From Phyllostachys edulis (taxonomy: Eukaryota; Streptophyta; Magnoliopsida; Poales; Poaceae), in contig CM070551.1 in NCBI GenBank assembly GCA_036346405.1, positions 59,166,488-59,230,487 on the forward strand: a DNA stretch of 64,000 nucleotides, read 5' to 3'. Numbering within the stretch: position 1 is the first letter of the stretch; every line of letters starts with the position of its first letter. Both the position numbers and the translations under genes were made by a program. This document shows, piece after piece, positions 1 to 11,730 of the stretch. The notes beneath the pieces were generated by a model, which saw nothing but the letters and a program-made list of their open reading frames with translations, did not search any database and was not told where the DNA came from.

Positions 1-920
1 ATTATCCCCGGGCGGCGACGGAAATGGAAGCGGCATCAACCAGTGAAGCTGAGGATTGGCCGAGAGGGGCAGTGGATTGATGGCGTTGCCGCGCGGTGAT
101 GGAGTTGGCAGCGGCAAGCGACGTGGCGTCGGATCTCTCGCTTGCCAAAGATGAGGTAGGAGACGGCCTGACAAATGGCCCGCAACGCAGCGACTTCACC
201 ATGAGCCTTGATCTCGCGAGAGGAATCGAGGCGGGCCGTTGGATCGAGATCCAACGGTCGACAATGCGCGAGGAGTTTTATAACTGGCCGAAGCGGTACG
301 CGATCGTGGCCGTTGATTGCCCATCGGACGGCTGCTTGTGACGCGCGTTTAAGGGACTTGGTCGAGCCAAGTCGGCTCGGGCCGGACCTGAGTCTGGTTC
401 AAGTTAGAGGAATAGTGAATTCAGATTTTGTGGAAATAAGGCTAAGGTGATTTGGGGAATTTTTAGAGATAGCTCCGAAGCTGCAAAAATTCTAAAATTT
501 TTATGGAAGCTTGCTAGATCAGAGAGCAACCTTGTGCAATTTCTCTAGAAATTTTTCTGCACTGCATTGCTCTCCAGAAAATTCACAAGCTGCTGCCCTA
601 GAGGTTTGACCAGAGTTCAAACTGGTTTGACTTGCTCTTTTGAAATAGCAAATAAAATCTAAAAATTATGAAATTTTTCAGCGAGGTTACTAGTATGATC
701 TAGTTGATAGGAAAAATATTTCCAGAGGATTATCACAAGATTTGATCATGGAGTTTTTAAGGACAACAACTTCCATCAATAGAAACATTGATCTTTGAAA
801 TTAGGAATTACTAGGGGAAATTTTCTAGAAAATTTCAAATGACATCATGAGGCATCAAAAGTTTTAATTTATCCTCATTTTATTACATTTGAAACACACA
901 CCATTGTTTGGGATGTTACA
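1..920 (-). mobile_element. Gypsy LTR, 5' portion, cut by window edge
   Basis: Read on the minus strand, an LTR begins at 920 with TGTAACATCC and then a TGTGTTTCAAATGTAA motif. The same start is seen in the solo LTR at 1096, so the two belong to related long-LTR gypsy families. The segment contains the GTTGGATC..GATCCAAC palindrome (about 238-257) that recurs in other LTRs here. It interrupts the zinc-knuckle gag at 921, and the rest lies outside the window. The two short plus-strand ORFs at 96-450 are overlapping low-complexity frames in this LTR and are not supported as genes. Confidence 0.7.
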
Positions 921-1095
921 CATTGTTTGACGACGTGCCCATCCTTGCCACAATAGTAGCAGACTTGATACTGGGTTTCCTTTCTTCTGGCACACTTGAT
1001 GAAATAGTGTCCGATGCGGTTGCAACTAGCACAAAGAATTCCTTGTTCTAGCTTCCATTTTTGGGGACATCCGTAAGCGAAATGCCCTTGATCAC
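921..1095 (-). pseudogene. Gypsy gag fragment, CCHC zinc knuckles (3' part)
   Basis: The minus-strand frame encodes three retroviral-type zinc knuckles in a row. The first is completed only by the bases beyond the solo LTR (CYRCGD from 6287 onward joined to QGHFAYGC here). The second reads CASCNRIGHYFIKC and the third CYYCGKDGHVVKQC. CCHC knuckles bind RNA in the Gag nucleocapsid region of Ty3/gypsy elements. The piece is the continuation of the gag that starts at 6616, and the reading resumes across the 5-bp duplication. It is cut again at 920 by another LTR immediately after the last knuckle. It cannot make a working protein. Confidence 0.8.
1091..1095. repeat. Target-site duplication ATCAC, left copy
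   Basis: ATCAC lies directly before the TGTAACATCC start of the solo LTR. The same five bases follow its end at 6282-6286. A 5-bp duplication is the normal footprint of Ty3/gypsy integrase. Confidence 0.9.
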
Positions 1096-1684
1096 TGTAA
1101 CATCCCAAATGTATAAATGGGTGTGTGTTTCAAATGTAAGAAAATGTGTAGAAATTAAAACTTTTCTCACATCTTGAAACTCTTGAACATTTCTATAATT
1201 CTTGTCAAGAGTTATGGAATTCAAAAACCTAAACCTCCTGTTGACTAAAGTCAACCCCTTAATCAACTTGGCAAGAATCTAGTATTCAACCCTTGGAAAT
1301 ATTTTTCCTTGGTTCTAGGGATGATGTGGGACCCCTCTGAAATATTTCACATTTTTTAGAAATTATTTGATAATTTTTGGAGGTAAGCCAAACCAATTTT
1401 TCAATTGGTCAAACCCTAGAACAGCCCTTGATGAATTTCCTGAGAAAAATGTATTCCATAACAACCTCTGGAAATTTTATGTAATGTTAATCCTAGAGTG
1501 AGGAAGCTCCAGTTAAAATTTTAGAATTTTTGGAGTTAGTTTGTTACCTCTAAAAATTCCTCCAACCTCAGCCTTCAAATTTAAATTGAAATCTGGCACT
1601 GTTCCTTGGGTCCGAGCCGCTTTCCAAGCGGGTCGAACCCAACCGCACCCCAGCTCACCACGAGCTCCTCCTCCCGCGTGGGGT

Positions 1685-2440
1685 CGTGCCTGTTGGATCA
1701 AAATCAACGGCCACGACCTCCGCCACAACCCACCGAGGCCCAGCTCAGCCCAGCTCCTCCCCCACGCGAGGTCTTGCTTCGTTGGATCCAAATCAACAGC
1801 CACGACCTCCCCTCTCATCTCGTTGCCTCAGATCCAGATCTTGCAACCACAACCTCCCCTCCCTTTTCAGTGTCTTTCCTAACGCCCGCACCTCCAAGAC
1901 CTCGGTTAAATGCCGTTGGATCAAAATCTAACCGCCACGACCTCCTCTAGGTTGTGCACCATCGATCGAGATTCACCGCCACGACCTCTCATCCCCGTTG
2001 TGCGCCATTGGATCAAAATCCAACAGCCATGACCTCCTCCCCGCTTTCAAAGACCGGCGCAATGGCCATGACCTCCTCCTCTGCTCAGCTTTTGATGTAA
2101 ATCCAACGGTCTTGACCTCCTCTCCGCTAGCGCCTTGATGTAAATCTAATGGCCACGACCTCCCTGCGTCGTCTTGCACCACCACGACCTCCCCTCAATG
2201 TCGTGCTTCGCTGACTAAAATCCAATGACCACGACCTCCCATCGCTTGTCCACGCTGCGCGCGAACGGTCAAGACCTCCCCACCTCTGTTCCGCGCCATT
2301 GGATGCAAATCCAATGGTCACGACCTCCTGTCCCCTTTCAGCGCGCAACCTCCCCTTCTCTTTTCGCAACCGTGCGATGGAGATCCAACGGCTGTGACCT
2401 CCCCTTTCCTTGTCGGAACCGTGCGATGAAGATCGTGCGG
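1685..2440 (+). repeat. Degenerate tandem repeat around an ATCCAACGG..CACGACCTCC core
   Basis: About a dozen diverged copies of a unit with the core 'GTTGGATC-AAATC-AACGG-CACGACCTCC' are spaced roughly 50-90 bases apart in the front part of the solo LTR. The core is partly self-complementary (GTTGGATC/GATCCAAC). Related cores occur in the LTRs at 1-920, 3690-3880 and 10990-11120, so the array belongs to the LTR family. Confidence 0.75.
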
Positions 2441-2765
2441 CTGCGACCTCCCCCTTTCCTTTGCAGACCATACCGTTTTGGATCTAAGGGTCGCAACCTC
2501 CCCTTGTTCTTATCCAACGGTCGAGGGCAGCGCCTGTTCTTCTCCTTCCCCGGGCTCACGCGTGTGCGCCATGGCAGGGGGAGAGTAGTGCCCTGTCACC
2601 TCCCAACCGCTCTTTTGCTGCCAGCATTAAATGCTGGCCAGCCTTCCGCCCCTAGGTCCTGCTCTGACCTGCCCCCATCCCCTCCACGTCCTTGTGGAGC
2701 CATGGACCGAGCTGTGGGCTAAGCTCACCATGGAGCTTAACCCTAGCTCATGGCCTCTACTCCCC

Positions 2766-2777
2766 GGCTTTATAAGG
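2766..2777 (+). promoter_or_regulatory. Probable LTR TATA box
   Basis: A CTTTATAAGG motif sits at the GC-rich to AT-rich transition of the solo LTR. TATA motifs occupy the equivalent place in the LTRs at 8359-11629 and 31519-34854, which supports it as the core promoter of the LTR. Confidence 0.5.
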
Positions 2778-3689
2778 TTCCCCTGTACCTCCATGGATTC
2801 CTTCAAACACTTCCCCACTTGCTCTCGGTGTTTTGAGCTCAAATCACCACTAAGCCCCTCGGCCGCCATTGTTGCACCTTGAAGCTCCTCGGTGGCAACG
2901 GGGCCCCAGTGGCTTTTTTCCTCTCCTCTCTGTGCTTTAGCTTGAATCTCTCATCTCGGTAGACCTTAACCCTAACTCAATTTTGGTTGACCTCTGCAGG
3001 GAGCAGCTGAATTTGGAGTTCCCCCTTTTCGGCCGTGGTTCACCCCTCTTCGTCTTTAACTCCGGTAAGACCTCTATTTTTCAATTGCTCACTATTATAC
3101 GCTCTGTGAGCTATGGTGGAGCTAACCTTACCCTCCTTTGGGCTCCTTTTTGCTCAGACCGTCACCCCCTCGGTTTCTTCTCTGGCGTCGGCAAGGGTCT
3201 CCGCTGCCAGAGCTCCTCTGTCCTCCTCGGTCCCTCCGCGACCTCCAGGTAACCTCCTGGTAGTCCCTAGGAGCTGGGTACTTGCTTGAATGAACCGCTG
3301 TGGCGCTCTAATTCATTTTCGCTTTTGGCGGTCGGTATCACACGAACTTCTCCACTACATGGCCGCTCGTCCACCACATCATGGTGTGAGTGGTACCAGT
3401 GGGTGCACACTGCTGTTGCGCACCCGTACCTGGCACCCATTCATACTGCCGTGCCGTAGGTCGCCGGCGGTGAGAAGATCTTGGCCGTCGGGTGTGTTGT
3501 CGGACGAGTCCGACAACTGTAGCAGCTCGCTAGGACCGTCCAGTTTTAGATCTGCGAGCGAGATCTCGCGGGGCCGTGCGCGTGCGCTGTGTCGCGTTGG
3601 TCGCGAGCCGTCCATCTCGCGATCAACGGTCGATGACCTCCACCCCGTTCGCGCGCGTGAGTTCCAAACGCGCCGCACGTGATCCAACT

Positions 3690-3880
3690 CGGGCCGTTGG
3701 ATTCAGGATCAACGGCCCATGTTCGTTGGACCTGCGCGGACGCGAGCGCGCGATGCCGCAGGACTTGAGCCGTTGGATCCAAGATCCACGGCCCACGTTC
3801 GTTGATCTCGCGCGGACGAGCGTGTGTTGCCCGGAGGACTTGGGCCATCTGATCCAGGATCAACGGCCCAGGTTCGTCCA
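3690..3880 (+). repeat. Three tandem copies of an ~85-bp unit with a CCGTTGGATC palindrome
   Basis: Three successive units each carry GTTGGAT(T/C)CA(G/A)GATC(A/C)ACGGCCCA, then a GTTCGT.GA.. stretch and a GCGCGGACG-type tail, with gradual divergence. Each unit's core can fold as a short hairpin. The array lies in the second GC-rich block of the solo LTR. Confidence 0.7.
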
Positions 3881-6281
3881 CGTCGTTTCCTTTTTAGGAA
3901 TTTTCCGATGGATTTATTTGCAATCTAAAAAAGGTAATGAACTTCAAAAATGCATAACTATTTCATTTTAGCTCCAAATGAGTTGATTCAAATTTTGTTA
4001 GCTCTGGTTTGAACCCAGGTTTAATCTAAAAATGGTTGTAAGCTTAGTTCAGTTGCAGAAAATGGATTTGCAAATTGGTTTAGAAATATACTTTTAATGT
4101 TGCTATAAAATTTGCAATTAACTTGTAAAATGCATAAGTAATTCTCTATAGATCCTTTTTGAGTGAATCCAACTTTTATTAGTGTACTAAATGGTAGAAT
4201 AGGATTTAGGCATGTCACTGTTTTCAAAAGAATTGTGGGTGCATGTTTCTTATGCTCTTTTGCATGTCTTTGAAAAATAATAAAACATGCATCATATCTC
4301 CAAATGAGGTGAACTCAATTGTGTTATTCATCTCATAAGGTGCTTGATTTACCATAAAAATCCCAGGTGCAACACCTCTTTGGAAAATTGTGCTAGGGAA
4401 TTTAATTCGGATGAACAGTAACCGATTTGAATTATCCAGCAATTTCCAGGCTGAGAAGATTTGTTTTGGCCATAACTTTTGCATTGAGAATCAAAATCGA
4501 TTGATTCTTGTTGCTAAATTCTTTAAAAATCATGCTATGGCTTCTGTAAAAATTTCAGAGCATTTGGAGAAAGTTTTCTGTTGAGCCTTTTCGGTTTTCG
4601 TCGTTCTTATCGGTTCTTATCGCTTTTTCGTTAGGTGCCGACGAGTGCGTTGATCCCGTGAGCGAACCTTTGCAGCATAGTGAACAGCTCCAGCAAGGAA
4701 AGAAGTTGGATCATGTTTAATCCCATTACTTTCAAAGTCTAATACTTTGTTTAACCTCTATGTATGCATGCTCTATTTTGTTGTTAAATGGTTATCGATT
4801 AGTTGATCCTATAGATGCATACTCTGTAGGTAAATGTTCATTCTCTACTAATAAGCCTAGGAATATCTTGCTGTGATGTAGAGCTTGTTGGATGAGCTCA
4901 CATCGCTTAGTAGATCACGTGTTGGTATTGCTTAGAAATGCTTAGATTATGGTAGAATTGGGCGATCATCGACTTAGTCGATGATCTTGATCACACAAAT
5001 CTAATTATTATTCCATTATGTCCGGCACTTGTGCTTTGTTAATTTGTAAAGTCAAACAAAACTGAAAATGAAAACTTTTTGACTTGGGCACAATGGATGT
5101 TGGTGTGATCTCATGGTGTGTGGAATGGTGCCTAAGTCCCCTAGGACCGAATTACTTGCGCTATTGATCCAAGCAATTTTGCGTGCTAACCACACGAGGG
5201 GATATGGGACCTCTCTTGGCTAAGTACTTTGGGGGTGTTAATTATGAGTCGATGGTGGTTAAAATGTTTTTATAGGGATTGGGAGCACCCGCAGTTGCTT
5301 AGGCTAGGCCGGTGTATCCTACCTTTTGGGTTGTCGTGGCTCTTAATTAGCATCATCTATTGGAAATGTCTCGTAGGACTTAGCCATGCTGGCATACCAA
5401 AGGAAGTGTGCTTAATCATGTGGCGAAAAGGCGGTCTGGCGTGTGGGTACATTGGTACACCCCTGCAGGGTTAAATCTATTCGAATAGCCTCATCCTAGG
5501 TTATGGACACACTTGGTTATTTCCCGCAAGAATTAGACTACAACCTTTAATTAAAACTTGACATGGGTGGTATGAATGGGTAATTCATGCTATTGTAGTG
5601 GTGCCTATTGGGTTAGTCACTTCCAGGTTGTTGCTGTCATCTATCTATTGTTATTATGTTATTGTCTCGTTGTTAATTGCAAATTAAAAATAAATTGCAA
5701 AACTGCTTTGAATCTATTGAAATATTGCAAAGGAAAAACTTGCTTTATGCTGAAAACAACCTATAGCCTCCACCTAAAGAAGCTTGCATGTAGCATATGT
5801 ATAGGTCTGTTACTCTACACGTCAGTCTTGCGAGTACATTTTTGTACTCATTTGCTTTGCTTAATAAATTTGTTGCAGAGGAGGTGGAGCCCCAAGGGCC
5901 CTACTTTTGTGAGATGTGCTGTGGATGGGACGACTAACTTGGCGGCCCGGTCGGTTGCCTTGTGGGCTTTAGGCAAACCGTATGGCTTTTGTTTATCGCC
6001 ATCTTATGGCTTTTGCTTCCGCTGTTATTTATCTTCCTTAGTTGTTATTTTGCCGGTCGGCCCCTTTTGTAATAACTCTATATTATGTATGTCTTTTGTT
6101 TAATATAGTCTGTGCTTTGGTTCTATGTCTTGTATGAGATTGATGCATAATTTTGTAAAGGGGTGTGTATACTGCATTTCTGGGAAGTATACATATCTCG
6201 AAGACACGGGTTATTTTGTTTGTGATGCTAGGGTCAATGGATGACTAAGCATTACAAGCCAAATAAGTCGGGGTCCTCACA

Positions 6282-6286
6282 ATCAC
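6282..6286. repeat. Target-site duplication ATCAC, right copy
   Basis: This follows the TCCTCACA end of the solo LTR and matches 1091-1095. Confidence 0.9.
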
Positions 6287-6616
6287 CACATCTGTAACAG
6301 TGCACAAACTTCCATGGGTGGCGGCCTTCGGGAAGAAAATGGCTTACTTCTTCATTAGGGGGACTTCTGGTGGCTTGTTCTTGGGTAGCTCTTTGCAGGA
6401 ATGCTTCTCCGGTGCTGTAGGGACAGGAGCTAGGGGAACATTGTTGTCGTTCATTTATTGCATTAATTGTTGTATCAGTTGAGTCTGGGTGATGAGAAAC
6501 TGATTCAGGCTCTGGAGTGTTTCTGCTAACAATTGTTGGTGTCCTTCGGTACTAACATTATTAGGGACATTATTGTTGGCATTGGTTCCACTTTTAGAGC
6601 GACTAGTGTCCACCAT
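6287..6616 (-). pseudogene. Gypsy gag fragment (start region)
   Basis: On the minus strand an ATG at 6614-6616 opens a frame beginning MVDTSRSKSGTNANNN, followed by a Gln/Leu-rich helical stretch (QQLLAETLQSLNQF). An in-frame stop follows the QLMQ segment and another follows PLMKK. A different frame then gives HPWKFVHCYRCGD, the first half of a CCHC knuckle whose second half lies at 1090 and below, beyond the solo LTR. The distance from start to first knuckle is only about 110 codons, far shorter than a normal gypsy Gag, so the capsid region has been deleted. Frameshifts plus the LTR insertion make it non-functional. Confidence 0.7.
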
Positions 6617-8334
6617 CTGCCGGTTACTCTAGAGGTTTAGGAAAGACGACAAAAGATAGGGAAGAGACAAAGAAGAAGAACTAAGGGGATAGAAACAACA
6701 CTTCCAAACAAAAGAACCAACTCAAAAGCTTTCTAGAAAAACTTTTAATAGTTTTATACGACGGTCTATCGATCTAGACTCTTAATATGGGGATACGACT
6801 CAATGCGTAGAATGAGTCTTAGAAGACTTAAACTATATGGTTGGGCTGAATTCACGATCTTTGATTCACTGTCTTCAAGAAGTCCTGCATGTTGTCCTTG
6901 AAGGGTAGAGACAACGACGCTTCCTTTCTTCCATCTGGCTTTCTTTATGAGCTACTTGGCACAACCAAGTGCTGGGGTGCTAGCTAGAAGCCATGAATCT
7001 GCCTTCCCAACTTTCCTAGATCCAAGTCTTATTATTGTTGAGATCCACCCGTCCACATATCTTAAAGTCAACCAAATAGAAACCCAATCATTCAATCAAT
7101 CTCACAATCTAATGGTAAAACAACAGGATCCACAAATCTTTCTTGGGCATAAGCCTAGGTAATCCAACAAATTCACCTCTTTGATTGCAAGGTTTCTTCA
7201 CTGTATGAATCTAGGAGCGGAATTTCATATCTTCCAATCTGATATACTCCAAGATCACGCTAGAATTAACTATATCCATTCTTGAAAAAAAAAATTTCCC
7301 GAACATTATAATTACACAATTGCTTTCTCCAAAATTCACAACTTGATTCACGACATGATTTACTTACCTTTCTCAAGATAATTCATCAGTCGCAACTTCT
7401 AAGATTCCCTTATATAACTCTAATACTTTCATTATAGAATTCTCCAAACGACTGCTTGAGATTCACAAATTCCAATTTAATCCGCTAATTATTTTATCAC
7501 CATCTAACCGGCAAATAATTTACCAACTTCAATCCGCAAGATATCCCTTAATCATACATTCCAATATCCAACAAGCATAAGTTTACATATTCAACAATTA
7601 TACAATTCTATAATCCGATCAATACATATCTCCACAATCCGACCAAGATTCCTTTTAAATCCAACTTCTCTATTCAAGCACTTCCAATTCCAGGTTTCCA
7701 ACCAACATACAATCAATTCAATACTTGGATAAAATCGAATTTCTCCAAAAAATCAAATCAGCTTGCCAGATTTCTATATCCTTCAAAATCCATCAACATT
7801 TTTCTTTACGATCATCACCTGACTACATAATCTATACAATCCACCAAACTGCTCTTGTTTAAACCATTCAAAATCAGGGCATATCCACCAACATACTCTT
7901 GTATCCACTAGAACTCCTTATAATCATCAGCGAATCCTAAAATCTTTAATTCCCAATATCAAAGTCATCAATGATTCTCCAAGGCTACCTAGCTTGGCAT
8001 CCAAACGCACTGGTTATTCTTACAAGAGCAGCTCCCAAGGGCCTGGCATGTTGCAAGGCTTGAACCATCTGCACCATCATCCGAGGGCATCCAGCGCTTG
8101 TTCACGAAGGGCTCAGTCCTATAGAGATTTCAAGGGAAAGAGCATCCATTTGACATTATGAAATGGTGAAGCAAGAATAAGGTGAGGAAGAATAAGGTAA
8201 GAAAGAATACCCAGAGGGAGGTAAGAATGGAAAGATGACCAAGATGAGGAGAGATCAAGTTATTTTTCTTGTTATAAAATAAGTTTTGAGATTCCTCAAC
8301 TAACGGCCATTCTAACTAGGTCACGACCTACAGT
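6617..8334 (-). other. Untranslated leader of the minus-strand gypsy element
   Basis: This lies between the primer-binding site (8335-8353) and the gag start (6616) on the minus strand. It is AT-rich with no convincing coding sequence. A length of about 1.7 kb is long for a leader and may include degenerate sequence. Confidence 0.55.
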
Positions 8335-8353
8335 CGAACCTGGCTCTGATACC
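8335..8353 (-). other. Primer-binding site (initiator tRNA-Met type)
   Basis: The minus-strand sequence GGTATCAGAGCCAGGTTCG matches the complement of the plant initiator tRNA-Met 3' end, the usual primer for plant Tekay/gypsy and copia elements. It lies five bases inside the LTR end at 8359. Confidence 0.85.
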
Positions 8354-8358
8354 TCTTC

Positions 8359-11300
8359 TGTCAGACCCGGGATTAACACTCCCAAATCCTTTGTGCATTT
8401 CTGAACTAGTCCCATAATCAGTAGCTAGTTCACATAGTAAACAGATATGGTAACATCTATAAATCGCATAACTTTAATAATAAATAACAACAGAGTTTAT
8501 TACCAGAAAGGCTTACATGCCAACAATAAATAACACAATGGAAGACAAAGAAGTCGTAGAGTCCAGCTAATCGGCCACAGGCAATCGACTGGGGTAGCGG
8601 CCTAGTCGTCGAGATCCACACCGGTAGTAAAGTCCTTCTCCTCTAAAATTTTATTTGCATAAAGCAAGTATGAGCACAACTACTGTGCTCGCAAGTCACA
8701 CCCGTCAAATAACAGAATGACATGCATACATGGATGTATCAAAGAAAGGCTTATAGGGTTAAATTTGCATAAAGCAATGTTTTCTTTAAATAGTTGTACT
8801 AAGTTCCAAAGCAGTTAATCTATAACTAAAATTCATTTTATAAATTCTCAAGTTTTATAGTTGGATACCCTCCATATGAAATATGGTGATGGATACCCTC
8901 CTATCACATGGCTAACCGCCCAATTTCCCAATTGGGTAAACTATCCAAAATCATTTGTTAAAATCTTTTGAAATCAAAACCAAAGTCTAACTTTGAGTGG
9001 CTTTTCTAGCATGTCCATGACCATGGACACGGCTATTCGAATAGATTGACACTCTACAGAGGTTGTACAGCTTTACCCACATGACACGAATTCTCTAATT
9101 TGTTTGGCATCCGTTGATACCACCGCTCACTACCTTAGGAAAGCAGTCTAGAGCACGTGATAAGGCCTTTACAATGCATCATTCCACTATAGTTATGCCT
9201 CGCTAAGGTTTCGCCCCCTTTGGACTGACCGTTCGCTTTTTGCTTTTCAAAAACCTTTTTCAAACATCCATGGCACACCAATGCTACAGTTACAATTTAA
9301 ACAATATTTGATTTTTGGCTGAAATTCCCAAATCAAACATTTTAGGTCTAAGCATGGCTAAGCATAATTTTTCCCAAAATGTTCTAGCTCATACTATTGC
9401 ATGAACTAGATTTTCATCTAAGGTGTCAAGGTAGGTTTATTCCAATGTCAAGATTGGCAGTACAAGGATTTAGGTGTAACTACAATTTTAAAATAGGAAT
9501 TTAAATAACTGAATAAAAATAAGCATGCAATAATAATTTAAACACAGAATAAATAATTTAAAATAATGGGATCAATATGATCAAGGGTGTAACTTGCCTT
9601 CGTTGAAGTCTTGACACTCTAAGTCCTCTGAAGGATCGAGCTCTCCGGAGTCGTCGAAGTCTAAACGCGAAAATACGACAAATTCAAGAAAAAAAATCAA
9701 ATAAATTCAAAAATATAGATCAAACTAACTCCAAATCAAAATATTTTAGTTTTGTTAGCTAGATCTTGATTTTATATGAATTTAGAAATTTGAATCGTCG
9801 AAATCGGAGTTCATATGAGGGAATATGAGCTCTTGGAAGTTTAAACTCTAAAGAAAACCCTAACTTGGATTTGAAAGAATTAACCGATTTATTTTCCTAA
9901 AGGAAAATCCGGTTTATGACGTCAGCCCTCAGAAAATGGATTTTCTGGCCGATTTATTTTTAAAACGAAATTCGCTGACTCTATGACAGGTGGGCCCGCG
10001 GTCAATGGACTAGTCCACGAATGGTCAAAGGTTCACGGTGAACGCGGTCCACCGGAACAGTGCACGTGAGTGGAGGGTGCTGGTGATGTGGCATACGTGG
10101 CGCCACATAGGCAGCCACGTAGGCTTCATGGTTGATTTGGCATTGAGTAGCACTCACGTGGACTGGCCACGTAGGCCCGACGATGGTGCACAACCAGCGG
10201 CGAGCTCGCCGGTGTTTTACGCCGAGGCGAAACGCGTGAGTGGTCACAAAAAAGAGAGGGCGAGATGGGGATCCTGATGCGCTACCTTGGAGCGGCAGGG
10301 CGAAGTGATTTGGTCGTCGGCGGTGAGATTTAGCGACGGCGGCGATAGGTCATCGACGAAGTAGGCGTTCCCGAGGTCCTCCGGCGAAGTGGGAGCGCGC
10401 ACCAGGATCGCGGCATGGCGGCAATGCCGATGGTGGCGATGGTGAAGTCACGGCGTCGACGGTGGCGGTGCAATCGGAGCTCCAAGCTCTCGTGGCCGGC
10501 AGCGAGATAGGTCCAAATACGGCGATCTCATGGTGAAAGAGGGGAAGTGAGTGGGGGCGTCGGGATGGGTGTTAAGGGGGGCACATGGGGCTTCCTTTTA
10601 TAGGGGCTGAGAGGTTCCGGGATGTCGTGGAGATCATGGAGGTCGTGGCGGCAGTTGCGGCGTCGTGGGCTTAACCAGGCGTGGAGAAAGTGGGAGAAGG
10701 TGGGGGTCGAGGCGGAAGTGGGCGCGAGTCTCGCGCACACGTGTGGAGGACGCGGAGCGGTTAAGGAGGAGCCGTTGACGAGCTTGTACACGAGCGGCCG
10801 TGGCGGTTGCGTGAGGCGGCGCGTTGGAGACAAAGGCGGCGGAGACAAAGGGCATGGGCCCACAATGCAGAGAAACAAAAGAAAAGAAAATGAAACGGGC
10901 GAAGCGGTGACCGCTAGATTTAAATCGGACGGCTCACAATGAAATGGCCGATCGGGCCGTCCGAAGAATACATTGAATCCTGGTCCGAACGTTCCCTGGG
11001 ATCTTGACCGTTGGATTTCGATCCAATGGCGGACGTTAGTTTAAGAGTTAGACGCGCGGGCGTGAGCGGATAAGGGCGGGGTGATAGCTGGCCGTCAGAT
11101 TTCAATCCGATGGTCACGATTCGATGAAGCGGTGCGGGTTAGGGTTTTTGGGCTGGTTTTGAGAAGCGGGCTAGGCCGCACAGTGGGTTTTCGCCCAAGG
11201 ACTGGTTTAGGTTTTTTTTAAATGGTTTTGTTAATTTAAATAATCAGATTAATTCATTTAAGCGTTAGAAAGTAGCAAATAAACTCCAAAAAATTCTAGA

Positions 11301-11629
11301 AAAATACACCGAAATTCTTGGAGTTATTTTGGACTTGAAGAAAATATTTCCAACTTATATTTCGTAATAGTTTTTGCACATAATTTGTTTTAGCTTTAAA
11401 ATAATTAGGAAAATGCTTTTAAAATTCCTGAAAATTCCAAAAATTAATTAAATTTTTATTTTTCAACTTAAATCAAATAAAACTTCAAAAAATTCAATAA
11501 ACTTTACTTTTGACTTTTTAAACTTCAGAGATTCAAATAAAGCAATCAAACTCTTTCAAATATCAGGAAGTCCAATAAAATAATAACTTTAATTAATTTG
11601 AAATTGCTAACAGCACTTGGGATGTTACA
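8359..11629 (-). mobile_element. 5' LTR of the minus-strand gypsy element (3.3 kb)
   Basis: Read on the minus strand it starts TGTAACATCCC (11629) and ends CCCGGGTCTGACA (8359), and the primer-binding site follows at once. It contains a TATA box (10595-10606), a GC-rich block with GTTGGATTTCGATCCAATGG-type palindromes near 11005-11030, and the GCGAGCAC..GTGCTC and CCCAGTCGATTGCC motifs near its end that are shared with the other long LTRs. The matching 3' LTR must lie beyond the left edge. ORFs inside it (for example 10528-10942 on both strands) are overlapping GC-rich frames and are not gene candidates. Confidence 0.85.
10595..10606 (-). promoter_or_regulatory. LTR TATA box
   Basis: CCTATAAAAGG on the minus strand is a near-consensus plant TATA box inside the GC-rich part of the 5' LTR. 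It would drive transcription of the minus-strand element. Confidence 0.6.
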
Positions 11630-11730
11630 CCCTCCCCTCCTCCTCCCTCGCCGATCCACCGCCTCCGCCGCCGCTGTCTCCCCCTCCTCTGTACCCGACT
11701 ACACCATCGCTCTCCTCTTCTGTCGCTGTA
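11630..11730. other. GC-rich flanking segment
   Basis: This CT/GC-rich stretch resembles a coding or 5' untranslated end and is bounded by the LTR at 11629 and an LTR-like start at 11731. Its last five bases, GTCGC, are repeated just after the gypsy LTR end at 34854, so the segment may once have been contiguous with 34855 onward. No gene is recognisable. Confidence 0.4.

Larger units (their letters stand above)
1096..6281 (+). mobile_element. Solo LTR of a Tekay-like gypsy element (5.2 kb)
   Basis: The segment begins TGTAACATCC, ends GGGGTCCTCACA and is flanked by ATCAC on both sides, so it is a single LTR with no internal region. Solo LTRs arise by recombination between the two LTRs of one element. 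Its internal order matches the LTRs of the complete element at 37865: a GC-rich, CT-rich front part, a TATA box near 2768, an AT-rich middle, a GCGAGTAC..GTACTC motif about 5830-5850, a CGGTCGGTTGCC segment and a TTTTGTAATA stretch near the end. The several ORFs of 60-175 codons within it, including 2225-2722 and 5576-6103, overlap one another on both strands and match no protein I know, so I do not call them genes. It is inserted inside a CCHC knuckle of the minus-strand gag. Confidence 0.88.

Noticed and set aside
1048..1266. 72-codon minus-strand ORF crossing 1096
   Set aside because: It runs across the LTR/gag junction. Its reading arises from the insertion, not from a gene.
2225..2722. 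165-codon ORF in the solo LTR
   Set aside because: It is a frame across the tandem GC-rich LTR repeat, with open frames on the other strand too and no protein motif. The LTR explains it.
10528..10942. ORFs of 106-116 codons on both strands
   Set aside because: They lie at the GC-rich promoter block of the minus-strand LTR, with the TATA box inside. There is no coding evidence.
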